A stretch of 64,000 nucleotides of DNA, from NCBI GenBank assembly GCA_965218775.1, contig CBDCLS010000005.1, forward strand, positions 620,001 to 684,000, given 5' to 3'. Below the pieces are notes generated by a model. The model was not told the origin of the DNA. It ran no database searches and saw only the letters and a list, made by a program, of their open reading frames with translations. Shown here one piece after another: positions 36,072 through 45,000 of the stretch. This DNA is from CAUZIZ01 sp965218775. GTDB taxonomy: Bacteria; Acidobacteriota; UBA6911; RPQK01; JAJDTT01. Within the stretch, counting starts at the first letter, position 1. Each line of letters begins with the position of its first letter. Made by a program: the position numbers and the translations under genes.

Positions 36072-37071
36072 GAGGCATCATCTGGACCGGGTCGATCCGG
36101 CCCCTGGCCTGGGAGTAGTTGTAGGCACAGTAGTAATAGTCGGTCTCGAACTTGCCTTCGGGCGAACCCCCGAAGTTGGGTGCCCGCGGCTGTTCCCACC
36201 TCAGTCCAAGGTTGAGGGTCAGATTCGGTCCCACCTTCCAATCGTCGTTGATGAACCAATTGTAGTGCGACTGGTTGAAGCGCCCGAACTAGGCTCCCAG
36301 GCCCTGGTTGTTTCCATAGACCAACCAAGGCAATCCCAGCATGAAGTCGGCCCAGGGCTCGCCGAAGCTGGCGCCGCAAATGGCACCGCTCTCGTTCCTG
36401 AGAATCTGCCCGGTGGCAAAGCCGTTGTAGAGATCGCCGCCGTTGGAATAGGAGGGTATGAAGAAGTGCTTGGTTTCCAGGTTTCGATTGTGTTCGACGC
36501 CGAACTTGAGGTAGTGGTCTCCCCTCCGCCAGGACGCCGTGTACTTGAGACCAACCCCCCAGTCCCCTAGAGGGTACTCCGCCGACCCGAACCAAGCGGC
36601 ATAACCGCTGGCAGAGAGAATCGGCACGTTGGCCGGTCCTCTTCCGTTCTCATACTCGATGTTGTGCACGTGGGCGTCGTCGTAGCCCAGCTCCTCGGTC
36701 CAGTTGCGGCGCTCCAGAGGCCGAGAGTTCAACCAGGAGAATCTCCAGATGGAGGTGTTGACCTCGGTCACCAGGTTCGACCCGATGGGATTCACCCAGC
36801 CAATGGCCGCCTGCCAGCCGTGGTGAAGCTCCCGGGAGGCTTGGGCGACGCCGTTCAGCTCTGCTCCGGGCCGGCCAATCCAGGTGCCGGTAAACGTCTC
36901 CGGAGTGTTCTGCCAGCTGAAACGGCCGAAGAGCGTGTCGGAGCCGGCGAAGTGGTGGTCCGCCCGAATCGAGTACTTGTTGATCCGGCTGTTTCGGGTG
37001 TCGGGGTAGCTGTAGTTCTGAGCGCTGGCTCCTGGCACATTGGGAGCCGGCGGGGGCATCAGTTCCATCAC
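36072..37071 (-). pseudogene. TonB-dependent (Oar-like) receptor fragment with an in-frame stop
   Basis: The frame covers the early barrel of a large Oar-like receptor: IRADHHFAGSDTLFGRFSWQ, SNLVTEVNTSIWRFSWLNSR, LKFGVEHNRN and, after a TAG at 36289-36291, FGRFNQSHYNWFINDDWKV and LTLNLGLRWEQPRAPNFGG. The two parts are in the same frame, so a single nonsense codon (a CAG to TAG change would explain it) separates them. The plug and carboxypeptidase-like N-terminus and the barrel's end are missing. Such receptors import bulky ligands in Acidobacteriota. The fragment is bounded by junctions near 36070 and 37080. Confidence 0.8.
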
Positions 37072-37089
37072 CTTCCGATAGACCGGACT

Positions 37090-37322
37090 CCAGTGGCTTC
37101 GAGATTTCGATATTGCTCAGTGGCAGGGACCGAACGGTCTGGCGGTGCCCTTTGCCAACCTGGACCGGCGCGGCTGCTTCGAGGCCAAGTGGCACTATTT
37201 CGCGCCCCGTTTGGGGCTGGCCTGGAGGATGTTCGGCAACAACCGGACGGTGCTGCGTCTGGGAGCGGGGCTGACCTACGACCAGGAGTTTGGGATCCTG
37301 AAAGCCCGGACCATGGGCGAAA
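37090..37322 (+). pseudogene. TonB-dependent receptor fragment, opposite strand
   Basis: About 75 residues on the plus strand (IAQWQGPNGLAVPFANLDRR, then HYFAPRLGLAWRMFGNNRTV and GAGLTYDQEFGILKARTM) match the late-barrel segment APRLGFAWxPFGNxKTVIRGGxGxxYD of Oar-like receptors. It points away from the minus-strand receptor fragment that ends at 37071. Either an inversion split one gene or two receptor genes were joined here. The fragment is followed by a dispersed repeat at 37341. Confidence 0.7.
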
Positions 37323-37810
37323 GCAGCCGTTCAGAGACAATCTACTCTGACACTGCTGGTAACCTCAGATCTGGGTTATTACAACTTACTCGTGCTTGAA
37401 TCAATCCCCTAACCCGTCCAGATGGAGCTCGCAGATCAAGGCCCGATTGTAGTCTGGCCAGTTGCGGACTCGGTAACGGAAGGTGTATTCATTCGCCGTC
37501 ATTCCCCATGCTGGTACCCTGGCCGATCAGAGACAAGCCGACGCGCCGAAGCGATTTATGCAACAACGCGCGTGCCACGAGGCGCCCAGGAAGACAGGAG
37601 GGTCCTGTCAAGGAGGGTAACTCTATAAAGAGATGGAAGAGGGCCCTGCAGGGGGAGGCTTTAAACAACCTTAAGCTGCTCTGGTTAAGAGCCAGGGTGG
37701 TGAGCGTTACGGAAAACCGAAGGCCCGCTGCAGGTGCACGCCGGCGCCTTCGATGGTGGGTTTGGCTTTGATCAGTTGTTTGACGGGTCTTATGGACATA
37801 GGGTTTCTCC
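37323..37810. other. Intergenic stretch with a dispersed repeat
   Basis: No gene is seen. The segment 37341-37391 (TCTACTCTGACACTG...CAGATCTGGGTTATTACAACTTA) recurs in altered form at 51738-51789. The rest is purine rich with no recognisable product. Confidence 0.4.
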
Positions 37811-38614
37811 TCAATGAGTGGTTTCGCCGCGCGCCTGCCGGGCCAGCGCTACCATCTCCCGCCGAATCTCCTGGAGGGTGCTGACTTCCCGGGAGAAGGC
37901 CAACCGGATGGGACGGGGACCGGCCGCTGTGGTCGCCGACATCTCAAAGCCGTAGCGATCGACTCCGGTCATGATCGCGGTCGTGGTGTCAGTGGCCTTG
38001 GTGAAGGCTCTGCAGCAGGCAACCATCGCTTCCGAGTGGTCGTCGTTCATGTGCCTGATGATGTCCTCAGCATAGCCCGCGACGGGATCGGGTGCGGCGC
38101 CGAGCCAGTCGGTGGCCTCGATCCACGACATCCGGCCGTAGCCGCCGATGTAACGCAGCGACTCCACCTCCAGCCGCCACAGGTGGAAGTCCTTGAAGTC
38201 GAGGTAGTAGGCGGCGTTGGGATGGGAGCGGAGGAACTCTTCCCGCGCCGTGTCGAGATCCGGTCCCTTCTCCAGCACTCGTGTCTTTCCGGCGATCGTG
38301 ATCCGCCCGCGAGCCAGCGGATCTCCCGTGCCCTGTTCGACCACCAGCAAAGACGAACGGGAGTCGGCGCGCAGGTTCCGCGTGTGCTCGGCCAACTCGC
38401 TGATCAGAAACACGGGGCTCCCGGCGTCGAGGCCGAACGTGACAAAGGAACCGTAGGGGTGCCCGTCCATGTCCTGAGCCAGAGTGCACAGTGTCCCGGT
38501 GCCGGCTGTTTCCACCAGGGTGCGGGCCCGCTCGGCGTGGGTCGGCGTCCTCACGTCCGGATCGTAGAGGAGGGGCTCCCGCCCGGCAGGCCTCGAGTGC
38601 TCTCGGGTGCTCAT
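37811..38614 (-). CDS. HugZ-like pyridoxamine 5'-phosphate oxidase-fold/DUF2470 protein
   Basis: The 267-residue protein has an N-terminal split-barrel flavin-type domain (TLVETAGTGTLCTLAQ...YGSFVTFGLD, SPVFLISELAEHTRNL, SSLLVVEQG) and a C-terminal DUF2470 domain (IIRHMNDDHSEAMVACCRAF...MTGVDRYGFEM). This is the arrangement of HugZ-type haem utilisation and related proteins. The start at ATG 38614 gives MSTREHSRPAGREPLL; the frame opens three codons earlier. The gene looks more GC rich than its neighbours and stands alone, so it could have arrived by transfer. Haem binding is not shown by sequence alone. Confidence 0.87.
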   Translation of the reverse strand: MSTREHSRPAGREPLLYDPDVRTPTHAERARTLVETAGTGTLCTLAQDMDGHPYGSFVTFGLDAGSPVFLISELAEHTRNLRADSRSSLLVVEQGTGDPLARGRITIAGKTRVLEKGPDLDTAREEFLRSHPNAAYYLDFKDFHLWRLEVESLRYIGGYGRMSWIEATDWLGAAPDPVAGYAEDIIRHMNDDHSEAMVACCRAFTKATDTTTAIMTGVDRYGFEMSATTAAGPRPIRLAFSREVSTLQEIRREMVALARQARGETTH

Positions 38615-38874
38615 AGGTGTCAATTCAGCCGACGGACGGAGCCGCCGTCTTCAAAGTGACTGAACAGGCGCTGGACCAGGGGATGGGTGATCGGGTCCGG
38701 CCGGCTGTCCTCTTCGAGATTTGTGAATCAGGACGCGGTACCAGGGCGCGTCTCTACTGGGTCCAATCATTTCGCACAGCTATTATAATCTAATAGTGAG
38801 AGTACTCCGTTACAGCATGGCTTTCTTGTTTGGCTGATCAACTTCTTCTCTGGAGAATATAGGTTAGGTTATAG

Positions 38875-39135
38875 ATGATCCAACAACGAGCCGTCAAAGC
38901 ACTTGGAGAAATCGCTCTCCGTGTCGAAGACCTTGACTCGATGCAGCGGTTCTACGAAGAGGTTATCGGCCTTGAGTTGATGAAAGGATTTCCTCATGCT
39001 GTCTTCTTCAAGATTGCAGAAGGCTATGGCCGACACACACAGATACTGGCGCTGTTTGATCGCAGACAAGAGGCGGACTATCGAGGTGTGGAACCGGAAA
39101 AGTCTACGGTCGATCATTTCGCTTTCACGTTGTAG
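38875..39135 (+). pseudogene. VOC family protein, 3' truncated
   Basis: The 86 residues form the first half of a glyoxalase-fold protein: KALGEIALRVEDLDSMQRFY, VIGLELMKGF, and VDHFAFTL where the second module begins. The frame then stops within what is the minus-strand fragment of another gene. Normal relatives run to 120-150 residues. The start has a TAGGTTAGGTTATAG leader and reads as an authentic 5' end. Both this gene and its convergent neighbour are cut at about 39120-39130. Confidence 0.75.
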
Positions 39136-39392
39136 TTGCCCTCCAGATCCCAGGGTTTCGCGTCCATGGCGATGATCCCGATCTTGGTATACTCGACGGG
39201 TCCGGTGCGGGTGCCGTCGCGCGGCTTGGGGGGGACCTGGACTTCCGCAGGAGGGGGTGCCCAGTCCGCCCTGACCTCCGAGCTCTGACCCGCGGGCTGG
39301 CTTTCCGTCTGGCCGCAGCCGGGCAGGGTGAGGCCCATCGCCACCAGAAGCAGGGAAAGGAGCCCGGTCCGGGCTCTCTGGAATCGCCGCAT
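39114..39392 (-). pseudogene. Carbon-nitrogen hydrolase-like lipoprotein, 3' truncated
   Basis: The start MRRFQRARTGLLSLLLVAMG leads to a lipobox (LPGC). After a proline-rich linker comes VEYTKIGIIAMDAKPWDLEG, which matches the first strand of nitrilase-superfamily proteins. The frame ends seven residues later. The Glu-Lys-Cys catalytic residues would all lie downstream and are lost. The frame also opens upstream of 39392. It is convergent with, and cut against, the truncated VOC gene. Confidence 0.6.
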
Positions 39393-39570
39393 CTCTGAGT
39401 CCTGACTGGGCGTCGGGTTCTTTTCCATGGCTCCCATTTTCGGGTTCGCGATACTCTGTGTTAACATCACCAGATTGGGTCGAATCTGCCGGTCCAGTTT
39501 CTAAATCGCGATTCCAGACGTTAGAATCTGGTTCTGGGAGAGCCGATCAACCACTCTCTGGAGGACGCCG

Positions 39571-40863
39571 ATGCTGAAACGGTTTTGCGTTCTTGCGGTC
39601 GGCTTGCTGCTGGGCCTGGGCAGGAGCAGCGCCGAGACCGCCGTGAACCTGGCCGACATCGAGCTGGTGATCGACGACGAGGTGATCATCGCTCCAGCCA
39701 GTAAAAAGCTGACTGCTCAGAACCTGGTCCGGGCACCCAATGGAACGATCTGGATCAACACGGGCACGACGGATCCGGGGCTCTTCAAGAGCACCGATCA
39801 AGGCCGGACCTGGGACACAGTGGCCGTACGCCTTCGGGGCGTTCCGTCGGGACAGCATCTGGCGGGGTTCCACGTCACCAGAGACGGCCGTCTCTGGTTG
39901 ATCCATCAGCATCCTCAGCTGTCGAGTGGTGAGCCCGTTCCTGCCACTGATCGGCGAGGCTATATCTCGATCTCCTCCGATGGCGGACGCAGTTGGAAGA
40001 CCTCGAGAATCGACCAGGGGAGCTTCGCACCCGGTGCTCCCCAGGAGCCCTACACCTCGATCGACATCGCTTGGTGTCACCCCAACTTCGTGGAAAAGCG
40101 CGACGGGACGGTCTTTTTCTCGGTCAGCATGCGCTACGACGACTGGGAGGATTATTTGCAAGGAGACCAGTCCCGACCCGGAATCCGCGATGTGATGGTC
40201 CGCAGCAGCGACGATGGAGAGTCCTGGGGAGATCCCACGATTGTGCACCAGCAAGCCACCGAGACGGCTTACGCCGTAGATCCCCGCAATCCTGACCACA
40301 TCCTGGCGGCCACTCGGATCCAACGGAAGGCGCTCCCAGGCGAGGACCTGGCGGCCATCCGCAAGCGGAGTGCCTTGGACATGACTCCTCCCGACTACAT
40401 GCCGGATTGGGCCTACAAGAACGGGTTGCTGCTGGAGTCGCACGACGGAGGGCGAACCTTCCGGGAGGTTCCTGATGGATTGTTCGGCTTTGGCAGTTAC
40501 CGCTGGTCGGTGATCTGGACCGAGGCCAACTGGCTAATACTGGCCAGCAACGCGGGACAGAACCCGGGCCAGAAGGAGAACTTCCAGGATCAAGTCGTGC
40601 GGATCAGCCTGGATGGTGGGATCAGCTGGCTCGACGGCAGCGCAGATGGAACCTCCGCACCCAACCGCGCCAAACGTTTCGTCGTGACACCTGCCTATCG
40701 AGACATCGGGAAGATGGACCACTACGCTGTGGGCGTCCCGGCCACGCTGGAACTCTCCCACAACCGCTTCTTGACGCTGGCCAGCTACAAACGGGAGCGG
40801 ATCCTGAAAGGCAGATTCTGGCATCTGGAGAACCTTCCTGGGAGCTTGCGCGGTAGAAACTGA
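39571..40863 (+). CDS. Exported sialidase-like (BNR/Asp-box) protein
   Basis: The 430-residue protein has a signal peptide (MLKRFCVLAVGLLLGLG, cleavage near SSAE) and Asp boxes STDQGRTW, SSDGGRSW, SSDDGESW, SHDGGRTF and SLDGGISW spaced around a six-bladed propeller. It is only distantly like the protein at 31033. Substrates could be glycans other than sialic acid. GGAGG about 10 bases upstream supports the start. The gene is intact and stands alone after the cut pair at 39.1 kb. Confidence 0.87.
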   Translation: MLKRFCVLAVGLLLGLGRSSAETAVNLADIELVIDDEVIIAPASKKLTAQNLVRAPNGTIWINTGTTDPGLFKSTDQGRTWDTVAVRLRGVPSGQHLAGFHVTRDGRLWLIHQHPQLSSGEPVPATDRRGYISISSDGGRSWKTSRIDQGSFAPGAPQEPYTSIDIAWCHPNFVEKRDGTVFFSVSMRYDDWEDYLQGDQSRPGIRDVMVRSSDDGESWGDPTIVHQQATETAYAVDPRNPDHILAATRIQRKALPGEDLAAIRKRSALDMTPPDYMPDWAYKNGLLLESHDGGRTFREVPDGLFGFGSYRWSVIWTEANWLILASNAGQNPGQKENFQDQVVRISLDGGISWLDGSADGTSAPNRAKRFVVTPAYRDIGKMDHYAVGVPATLELSHNRFLTLASYKRERILKGRFWHLENLPGSLRGRN

Positions 40864-40924
40864 TCCAAGGCGGAACCGCCGATCGGTCAGCTTTGACGTC
40901 GGGTGAGTGCCCTGACCGACCATC

Positions 40925-41046
40925 GCACCCTCACAAGGCTGCCACCGAGGACGCCGACGAGTCTGCGTGGCATGGTAAACCATCCCCATCCCACCCTATC
41001 CGAGCTTGGAGGTGATCTTGTAGTGGGAGATGGTCTGGCCGATCAC
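40925..41046 (-). pseudogene. N-terminal stub of a Ser/Thr kinase gene with a nonsense codon in the glycine loop
   Basis: Reading from GTG 41046, IGQTISHYKITSKLG is followed by TAG and then GGMGMVYHATQTR in the same frame. The glycine loop GEGGMG has become G-stop-GGMG, explained by one GAG to TAG change. After about 30 codons the homology fades. The segment upstream (about 41075-41100) resembles that upstream of the kinase at 12896, so the promoter region was copied too. Confidence 0.7.
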
Positions 41047-41205
41047 CGTGGGTCTCCGAGCTGTGCGACTAGATCGTTGAGTCAGGAAAGGCAATCTCAG
41101 ACGGAAGGGCTGAGCTTCAACGACGGCTACGATACCCGCAGGCTCCAAGCACTTGGACGTATGACGCCCTACCTGTGTATAGCCGGCATACCGGACCACT
41201 GATTT

Positions 41206-41295
41206 TCACTCGGCGCGGGATGGGCGTTTCACAGGCACCAGCACAGTCTTTTGCAGCTGCCGAACCTCATCCTGGGTGAGAACCACGAGCAGCAT
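41206..41295 (-). other. Small open frame, possible recombinase fragment
   Basis: The 29-residue frame contains VVLTQDEVRQLQ, which resembles the LPVVLTxxEVxxLL segment opening the catalytic domain of tyrosine recombinases. Nothing else of an integrase is nearby, so this is weak. Confidence 0.2.
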
Positions 41296-41312
41296 CCTGC
41301 TTCACGCCGATG

Positions 41313-43130
41313 TTAGTCAACGCCTAAGTCGCGCTCACCGCGAGGGGGGGCCAGCGGTAAGCGATAACAGGCGGCTTCCTGAGCATTGCGGATATAGAGG
41401 CGGTCGCCAACCACCACCGGATGATTCCATGTCCTGCCTTCAAGCGCCTGGATGCGAGCCAGCTCGGTGTGCCCCACCGGGTCGGCTTTCAGAAGCACTA
41501 CTTCGCCTCGCTCGCCGGCCACCAGCAGCAAACCCGAGTCTTTTAGAAGCATTACCTGACCTTTCCCGTAGCGGCCTTTTTTCCATTGGCGACCGCCGGT
41601 TTCGAGATCGACGCAGGTGAAGATCGCACCGTCGAAGCCGTAGGCGTGCCCTTCAAAAAGCACGTAGTCGTTAAAGTGAGGCTTCAAGTAGCGGGAGGTC
41701 CACAGCTCCTCTGCCGAGAGTCCACCGGCATCCTTTGAAATGCGAATGCAACGGGTTCGACCCATCATGCCGGTCGTAATCAACATGGTGTTAGCGTTCA
41801 CCGTTTGAGGCTGCAATGCTGTAGCATCGTTTTTCAATTCATAATTGAGTCGTGCTTTTCCCGTCTCGGGGTCGAGCAAGTCCAAGCCGGCGTTCGTCAC
41901 CATGGCGACCAATGCTTCACCACCAACGGTGCACATTTGCGGCGAACTGTAGGAATGATCGCCGCCCGCGGCCAACCATCGCGGTTCGCCCGATTCGATA
42001 TCGAAGGCGAGCGTCCCCTTGTCGCCGGCGCCGCCAGCGAAAACGACGACTAACGAACCGACAACCAGGGGCGATGAGGAGAATCCCCACATCGGCGGCT
42101 CGCGATCAGCGATCTTTCGCAAGTCCTGCTGCCACGCGATATCGCCGGTCATGGGATCGAGGCGCAGCAGCAAGCCCTGGGCGCCCATCACAAACAAGGC
42201 GCCTCCGTGAAGCGTTGGCGTGGCGCGCGGGCCTGGGCCACCGAGAGGATCATCGAAGCGAGCCTCGACCGACTGCGCCCAGACCTCCTTCCCCGAGTCG
42301 GCGTGGTAACAAACCACTGTTTCCAAGGGGCCGCGCTGTTCCTGGGTAAACAGCAAATCGCCCGCCACCGCAAACGACGACCACGCCGGCCCCACCGCAA
42401 TCTTCCATAGCAGCTTCGGCGGATCGGCCGCCCAGTCGGACGCGATACGCGGTCCGCGTTGAATTCCTGTGCGATCGGCACCGCGGAACCCGGGCCATTC
42501 GGGATTGGCCAGCCCTTGATGCAAGTCAACCCTATCGGAAACGCCAGGGGATTGGGGTGGTGTCTCCCGGTCCGCAAGCATCCGCTCCTCGGCCGAAAGC
42601 TTCCAGCGCCAGGAAACTTTCGGCCAGAAATCCCCCCACAACCCTTCGCTGCGCAACAACGTCGAGAATCCAAATCCGACCGTCGCCAGCAGGATGGCGA
42701 TCGCGGTCCGTTTGAATGAAAGCCATCGCGAACCTAACACCGCCCCAATTGCAAAGGCGGCCGTTCCCATGGGAATGGTGAGCCCTATGATGGCTGGGCC
42801 GCGCATAGATGGGTCCACGAGCATCAGTGTGACAAAGACGGCGACGAGGACACCGACGAATCCAGTAATCCGCTCTCGCCACGTCGCCCGACTAGCAAAT
42901 AGCCACCACAGTATGATTAAGATGCCGCACAGCATCGGTCCGACCACTGGGGCCATCAACATAGTCAATGGTCCCCCATCTTGGACCAGGTTTGGCAGGA
43001 AACGCATCGCCACCATGCCGGCGGTCAACAGCAACGGAGGCCAGATGCGTAGCAGTCGAAACGGCGACGGGTTGGTTTGTGAGGATGTCCGGTTCGCTTG
43101 CTTGGCTTTCTCCTTGGAATCGTCGTTCAT
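41313..43130 (-). CDS. Membrane-anchored PQQ-like beta-propeller protein
   Basis: The 605-residue protein has a cytoplasmic N-terminal tail, four hydrophobic segments (about residues 28-45, 58-78, 90-107, 111-132 and possibly 140-152) and then an eight-bladed propeller opening with PEWPGFRGADRTGIQRGPRI and blades such as GKEVWAQSV, GDIAWQQDL and GEPRWLAAG. It is a paralogue of the soluble protein at 3319, which opens WPQWRGPDRTGISKE. The membrane part resembles that of membrane glucose dehydrogenase-like proteins in layout only; catalytic residues were not identified. The MBL hydrolase gene lies upstream on the same strand. Confidence 0.87.
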   Translation of the reverse strand: MNDDSKEKAKQANRTSSQTNPSPFRLLRIWPPLLLTAGMVAMRFLPNLVQDGGPLTMLMAPVVGPMLCGILIILWWLFASRATWRERITGFVGVLVAVFVTLMLVDPSMRGPAIIGLTIPMGTAAFAIGAVLGSRWLSFKRTAIAILLATVGFGFSTLLRSEGLWGDFWPKVSWRWKLSAEERMLADRETPPQSPGVSDRVDLHQGLANPEWPGFRGADRTGIQRGPRIASDWAADPPKLLWKIAVGPAWSSFAVAGDLLFTQEQRGPLETVVCYHADSGKEVWAQSVEARFDDPLGGPGPRATPTLHGGALFVMGAQGLLLRLDPMTGDIAWQQDLRKIADREPPMWGFSSSPLVVGSLVVVFAGGAGDKGTLAFDIESGEPRWLAAGGDHSYSSPQMCTVGGEALVAMVTNAGLDLLDPETGKARLNYELKNDATALQPQTVNANTMLITTGMMGRTRCIRISKDAGGLSAEELWTSRYLKPHFNDYVLFEGHAYGFDGAIFTCVDLETGGRQWKKGRYGKGQVMLLKDSGLLLVAGERGEVVLLKADPVGHTELARIQALEGRTWNHPVVVGDRLYIRNAQEAACYRLPLAPPRGERDLGVD

Positions 43131-43276
43131 CGTCGCGTCATCTTTTGCGTTTGCTCGATCTCATACCCTTCACCGTACCGCCTTTTTTCGAGAAAGAGCA
43201 CTCAATTCGAGCCGCTTTGCCTTGGGCTTCAGCCGTGGAGCGGCGAGCTGCCAATCGGTCGCGCCCGCCCGGCCAC

Positions 43277-44185
43277 TTACCCCTCGAGGCTGTTGTAGAC
43301 GATCTCGATCCAGCGCTCGGTCGAGATGAAACCCGAGCTCAAAGAGTCCCACTTCGCCGGAAGGCCCGCCTGCTTGGCCTGCGACAAAGTCTTGCCTGAT
43401 TTCTTCAGCTCACGGATGTGGCTGATTGTCTCTCCCAACATGCCGTGAAACTGCTTCAAATCGCCCAGGGTCGATAGCGGCCCATGCCCGGGAATGACCT
43501 TTACGTCGGCTGGCAACCGTTCGATCACTTGGGCAACGTTCTTCATATAGCCCTCAGCGTTGCCGCCGCCGTTGAGGTCGACGTAGGGAAAGCCGCCGGC
43601 GAAGAACTGATCCCCCATGTGAACGACGTTCGATCCTTTGAAGTAGATGATGCTGTCGCCGTCGGTATGGCCCCCGGGGACATGGAAGACGTCAATCTCC
43701 TCACCGTTGAAATGGATGGTCAACGAATCGTTAAAGGTGATCACCGGGAGCGCCGGGCCGGAGAGCTGCCCGGCCAATCGTTTGCGGACGTTGCTGTGCG
43801 CCACGATCGGTGCGTCCTTTCCGAACGCGGGATTACCACCCGTATGGTCGCCGTGATGGTGCGTGTTGATAAGGAACTTCAGCTTGCCCTGGGTGAGGTT
43901 GCGCGTGGCGGCGCGGATCTTTTCCGCCAGCGGCAGGAATTGATCATCGATCATCAGCACGCCGTCGTCTCCGATCGAGAGGCCGATGTTTCCGCCCGCG
44001 CCGCTGTCGAGCACGTAGATGGACCCGGCCACGCGGTGGGTCTGGAACTCGACTTTTGAAAAATCCCGTTGCGAGACGGCCTGATGGGCAAACAGCAGAA
44101 GACAGACCCCCAAAGCCGCCAACGTCATTCGTTTCATAGCAACCCCCCGAGAAGGAAATGAACCGGCATTTGCCATCGTTTCCAT
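43277..44185 (-). CDS. MBL-fold metallo-hydrolase, exported
   Basis: The protein of about 302 residues has a signal peptide (MTLAALGVCLLLFAHQ) and the metallo-beta-lactamase metal site: THHHGDHTGG, then GHTDGDS, VHMGDQFF and PGHGPLST. The layout with VYVLDSGAGGNIGLSIG-type start (SIYVLDSG) is that of exported hydrolases near quinoprotein alcohol dehydrogenases and the B3-like group. I chose ATG 44185 because AAGGAG lies nine bases upstream; ATG 44137 (MKRMTLAAL) would also give a normal signal peptide. The membrane quinoprotein-like gene follows after 146 bases. Confidence 0.88.
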   Translation of the reverse strand: METMANAGSFPSRGVAMKRMTLAALGVCLLLFAHQAVSQRDFSKVEFQTHRVAGSIYVLDSGAGGNIGLSIGDDGVLMIDDQFLPLAEKIRAATRNLTQGKLKFLINTHHHGDHTGGNPAFGKDAPIVAHSNVRKRLAGQLSGPALPVITFNDSLTIHFNGEEIDVFHVPGGHTDGDSIIYFKGSNVVHMGDQFFAGGFPYVDLNGGGNAEGYMKNVAQVIERLPADVKVIPGHGPLSTLGDLKQFHGMLGETISHIRELKKSGKTLSQAKQAGLPAKWDSLSSGFISTERWIEIVYNSLEG

Positions 44186-44384
44186 TTCCCTGCTCTCCTT
44201 ATTTAAATTGACTGCCTTGAGTCTCAAATCCCAACTCTAACAACAGCCGATTAGGTCTATATAGTTTCTATAATAGCCGGATTTTTTAGAGTCTGGTTGT
44301 AGAGTTTTCTCTTACCGCGTCCTGGCGAATGGGGCGGGGTGGGCACTTTCAAACCGGCGAAACTGGTTCCCTTTTACACCGGTG

Positions 44385-44507
44385 CTAACACCCGCTTTCG
44401 TCGACTGGAACACCACAGGTGTTGAGCTCCTGACCAAGAGCGAAAGAGTGGGTTGCGGCGCCCAGTGCTCCACCTAACAAAAAGATCGCAGATATTCGCA
44501 ATTTCAT
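44385..44507 (-). CDS. Small secreted peptide frame or truncated 5' end of a secreted protein
   Basis: A 40-codon frame begins behind a perfect GGAGG (CACTGGAGGCAAAATG) with a clear signal peptide (MKLRISAIFLLGGALGAATH, cleavage near SFA) and ends after two cysteines (ELNTCGVPVDESGC). The strong RBS and signal suggest a real gene start. The very short mature part (about 17 residues) suggests that most of the gene was lost, although a short secreted peptide is possible. Confidence 0.45.
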   Translation of the reverse strand: MKLRISAIFLLGGALGAATHSFALGQELNTCGVPVDESGC

Positions 44508-44525
44508 TTTGCCTCCAGTGTTTAT

Positions 44526-44900
44526 GTGTGATAGTCGGCACTCGATCCTACCGACAGCGTCCGATTTGATCGAAAATCGAACGGCCGCTTTCGCCTGAGG
44601 GTGTGTGAAAAGTCATTCATGATTTCGGATTTGAAATTTCGACTTCATAGGATCGCGTGTAAGCCACGATCTCCGTCGTAGGAAGGGTAAAGAGACCCCT
44701 AAATCAAAGAGGTTTTGGACTTTTCACACACCCTCGCCTAAAGGCGGCCGTTCAAATTTTCCCCGGAAGCCGCGAACGGACACCGAAAACGGCCAGCGGC
44801 CGACGTTCTATTTCGGGTACTTCGAAAGGAGACACAGGGACAATGACATGGCAACCAGGCAAACCGAGACTTTCTGCCGAAACGTCGAATGAACTATTAA
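44526..44900. repeat. REP-like repeat interrupted by the 139-bp element
   Basis: The left half (44526-44596) matches 15196-15269. The right half resumes at GCCTAAAGGCGGCC and TTTTCCCCGGAA. A further partial copy (CCGAAACGTCGAATGAACT) lies at about 44876-44894, just before the permease gene end. Confidence 0.7.
44597..44735. mobile_element. 139-bp MITE-like element, copy B
   Basis: It is bounded by perfect 18-base inverted ends (GAGGGTGTGTGAAAAGTC) and flanked by GCCT on both sides (44593-44596, 44736-44739). It is inverted relative to copy A and nearly identical in sequence. Confidence 0.82.
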
Positions 44901-45000
44901 AACATGCTTCGCAAGCAGCAAGACCGTTGAGCTCGTGGTCGGCTGAAGCGGGGGTTAGGCGTACGTGCACGACGGCATGATTCGACATGTTCTCACACGC

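Noticed and set aside
31033..40863. Naming the two Asp-box proteins true sialidases (nanH)
   Set aside because: Asp boxes show the fold only; the arginine triad and substrate could not be confirmed by eye.
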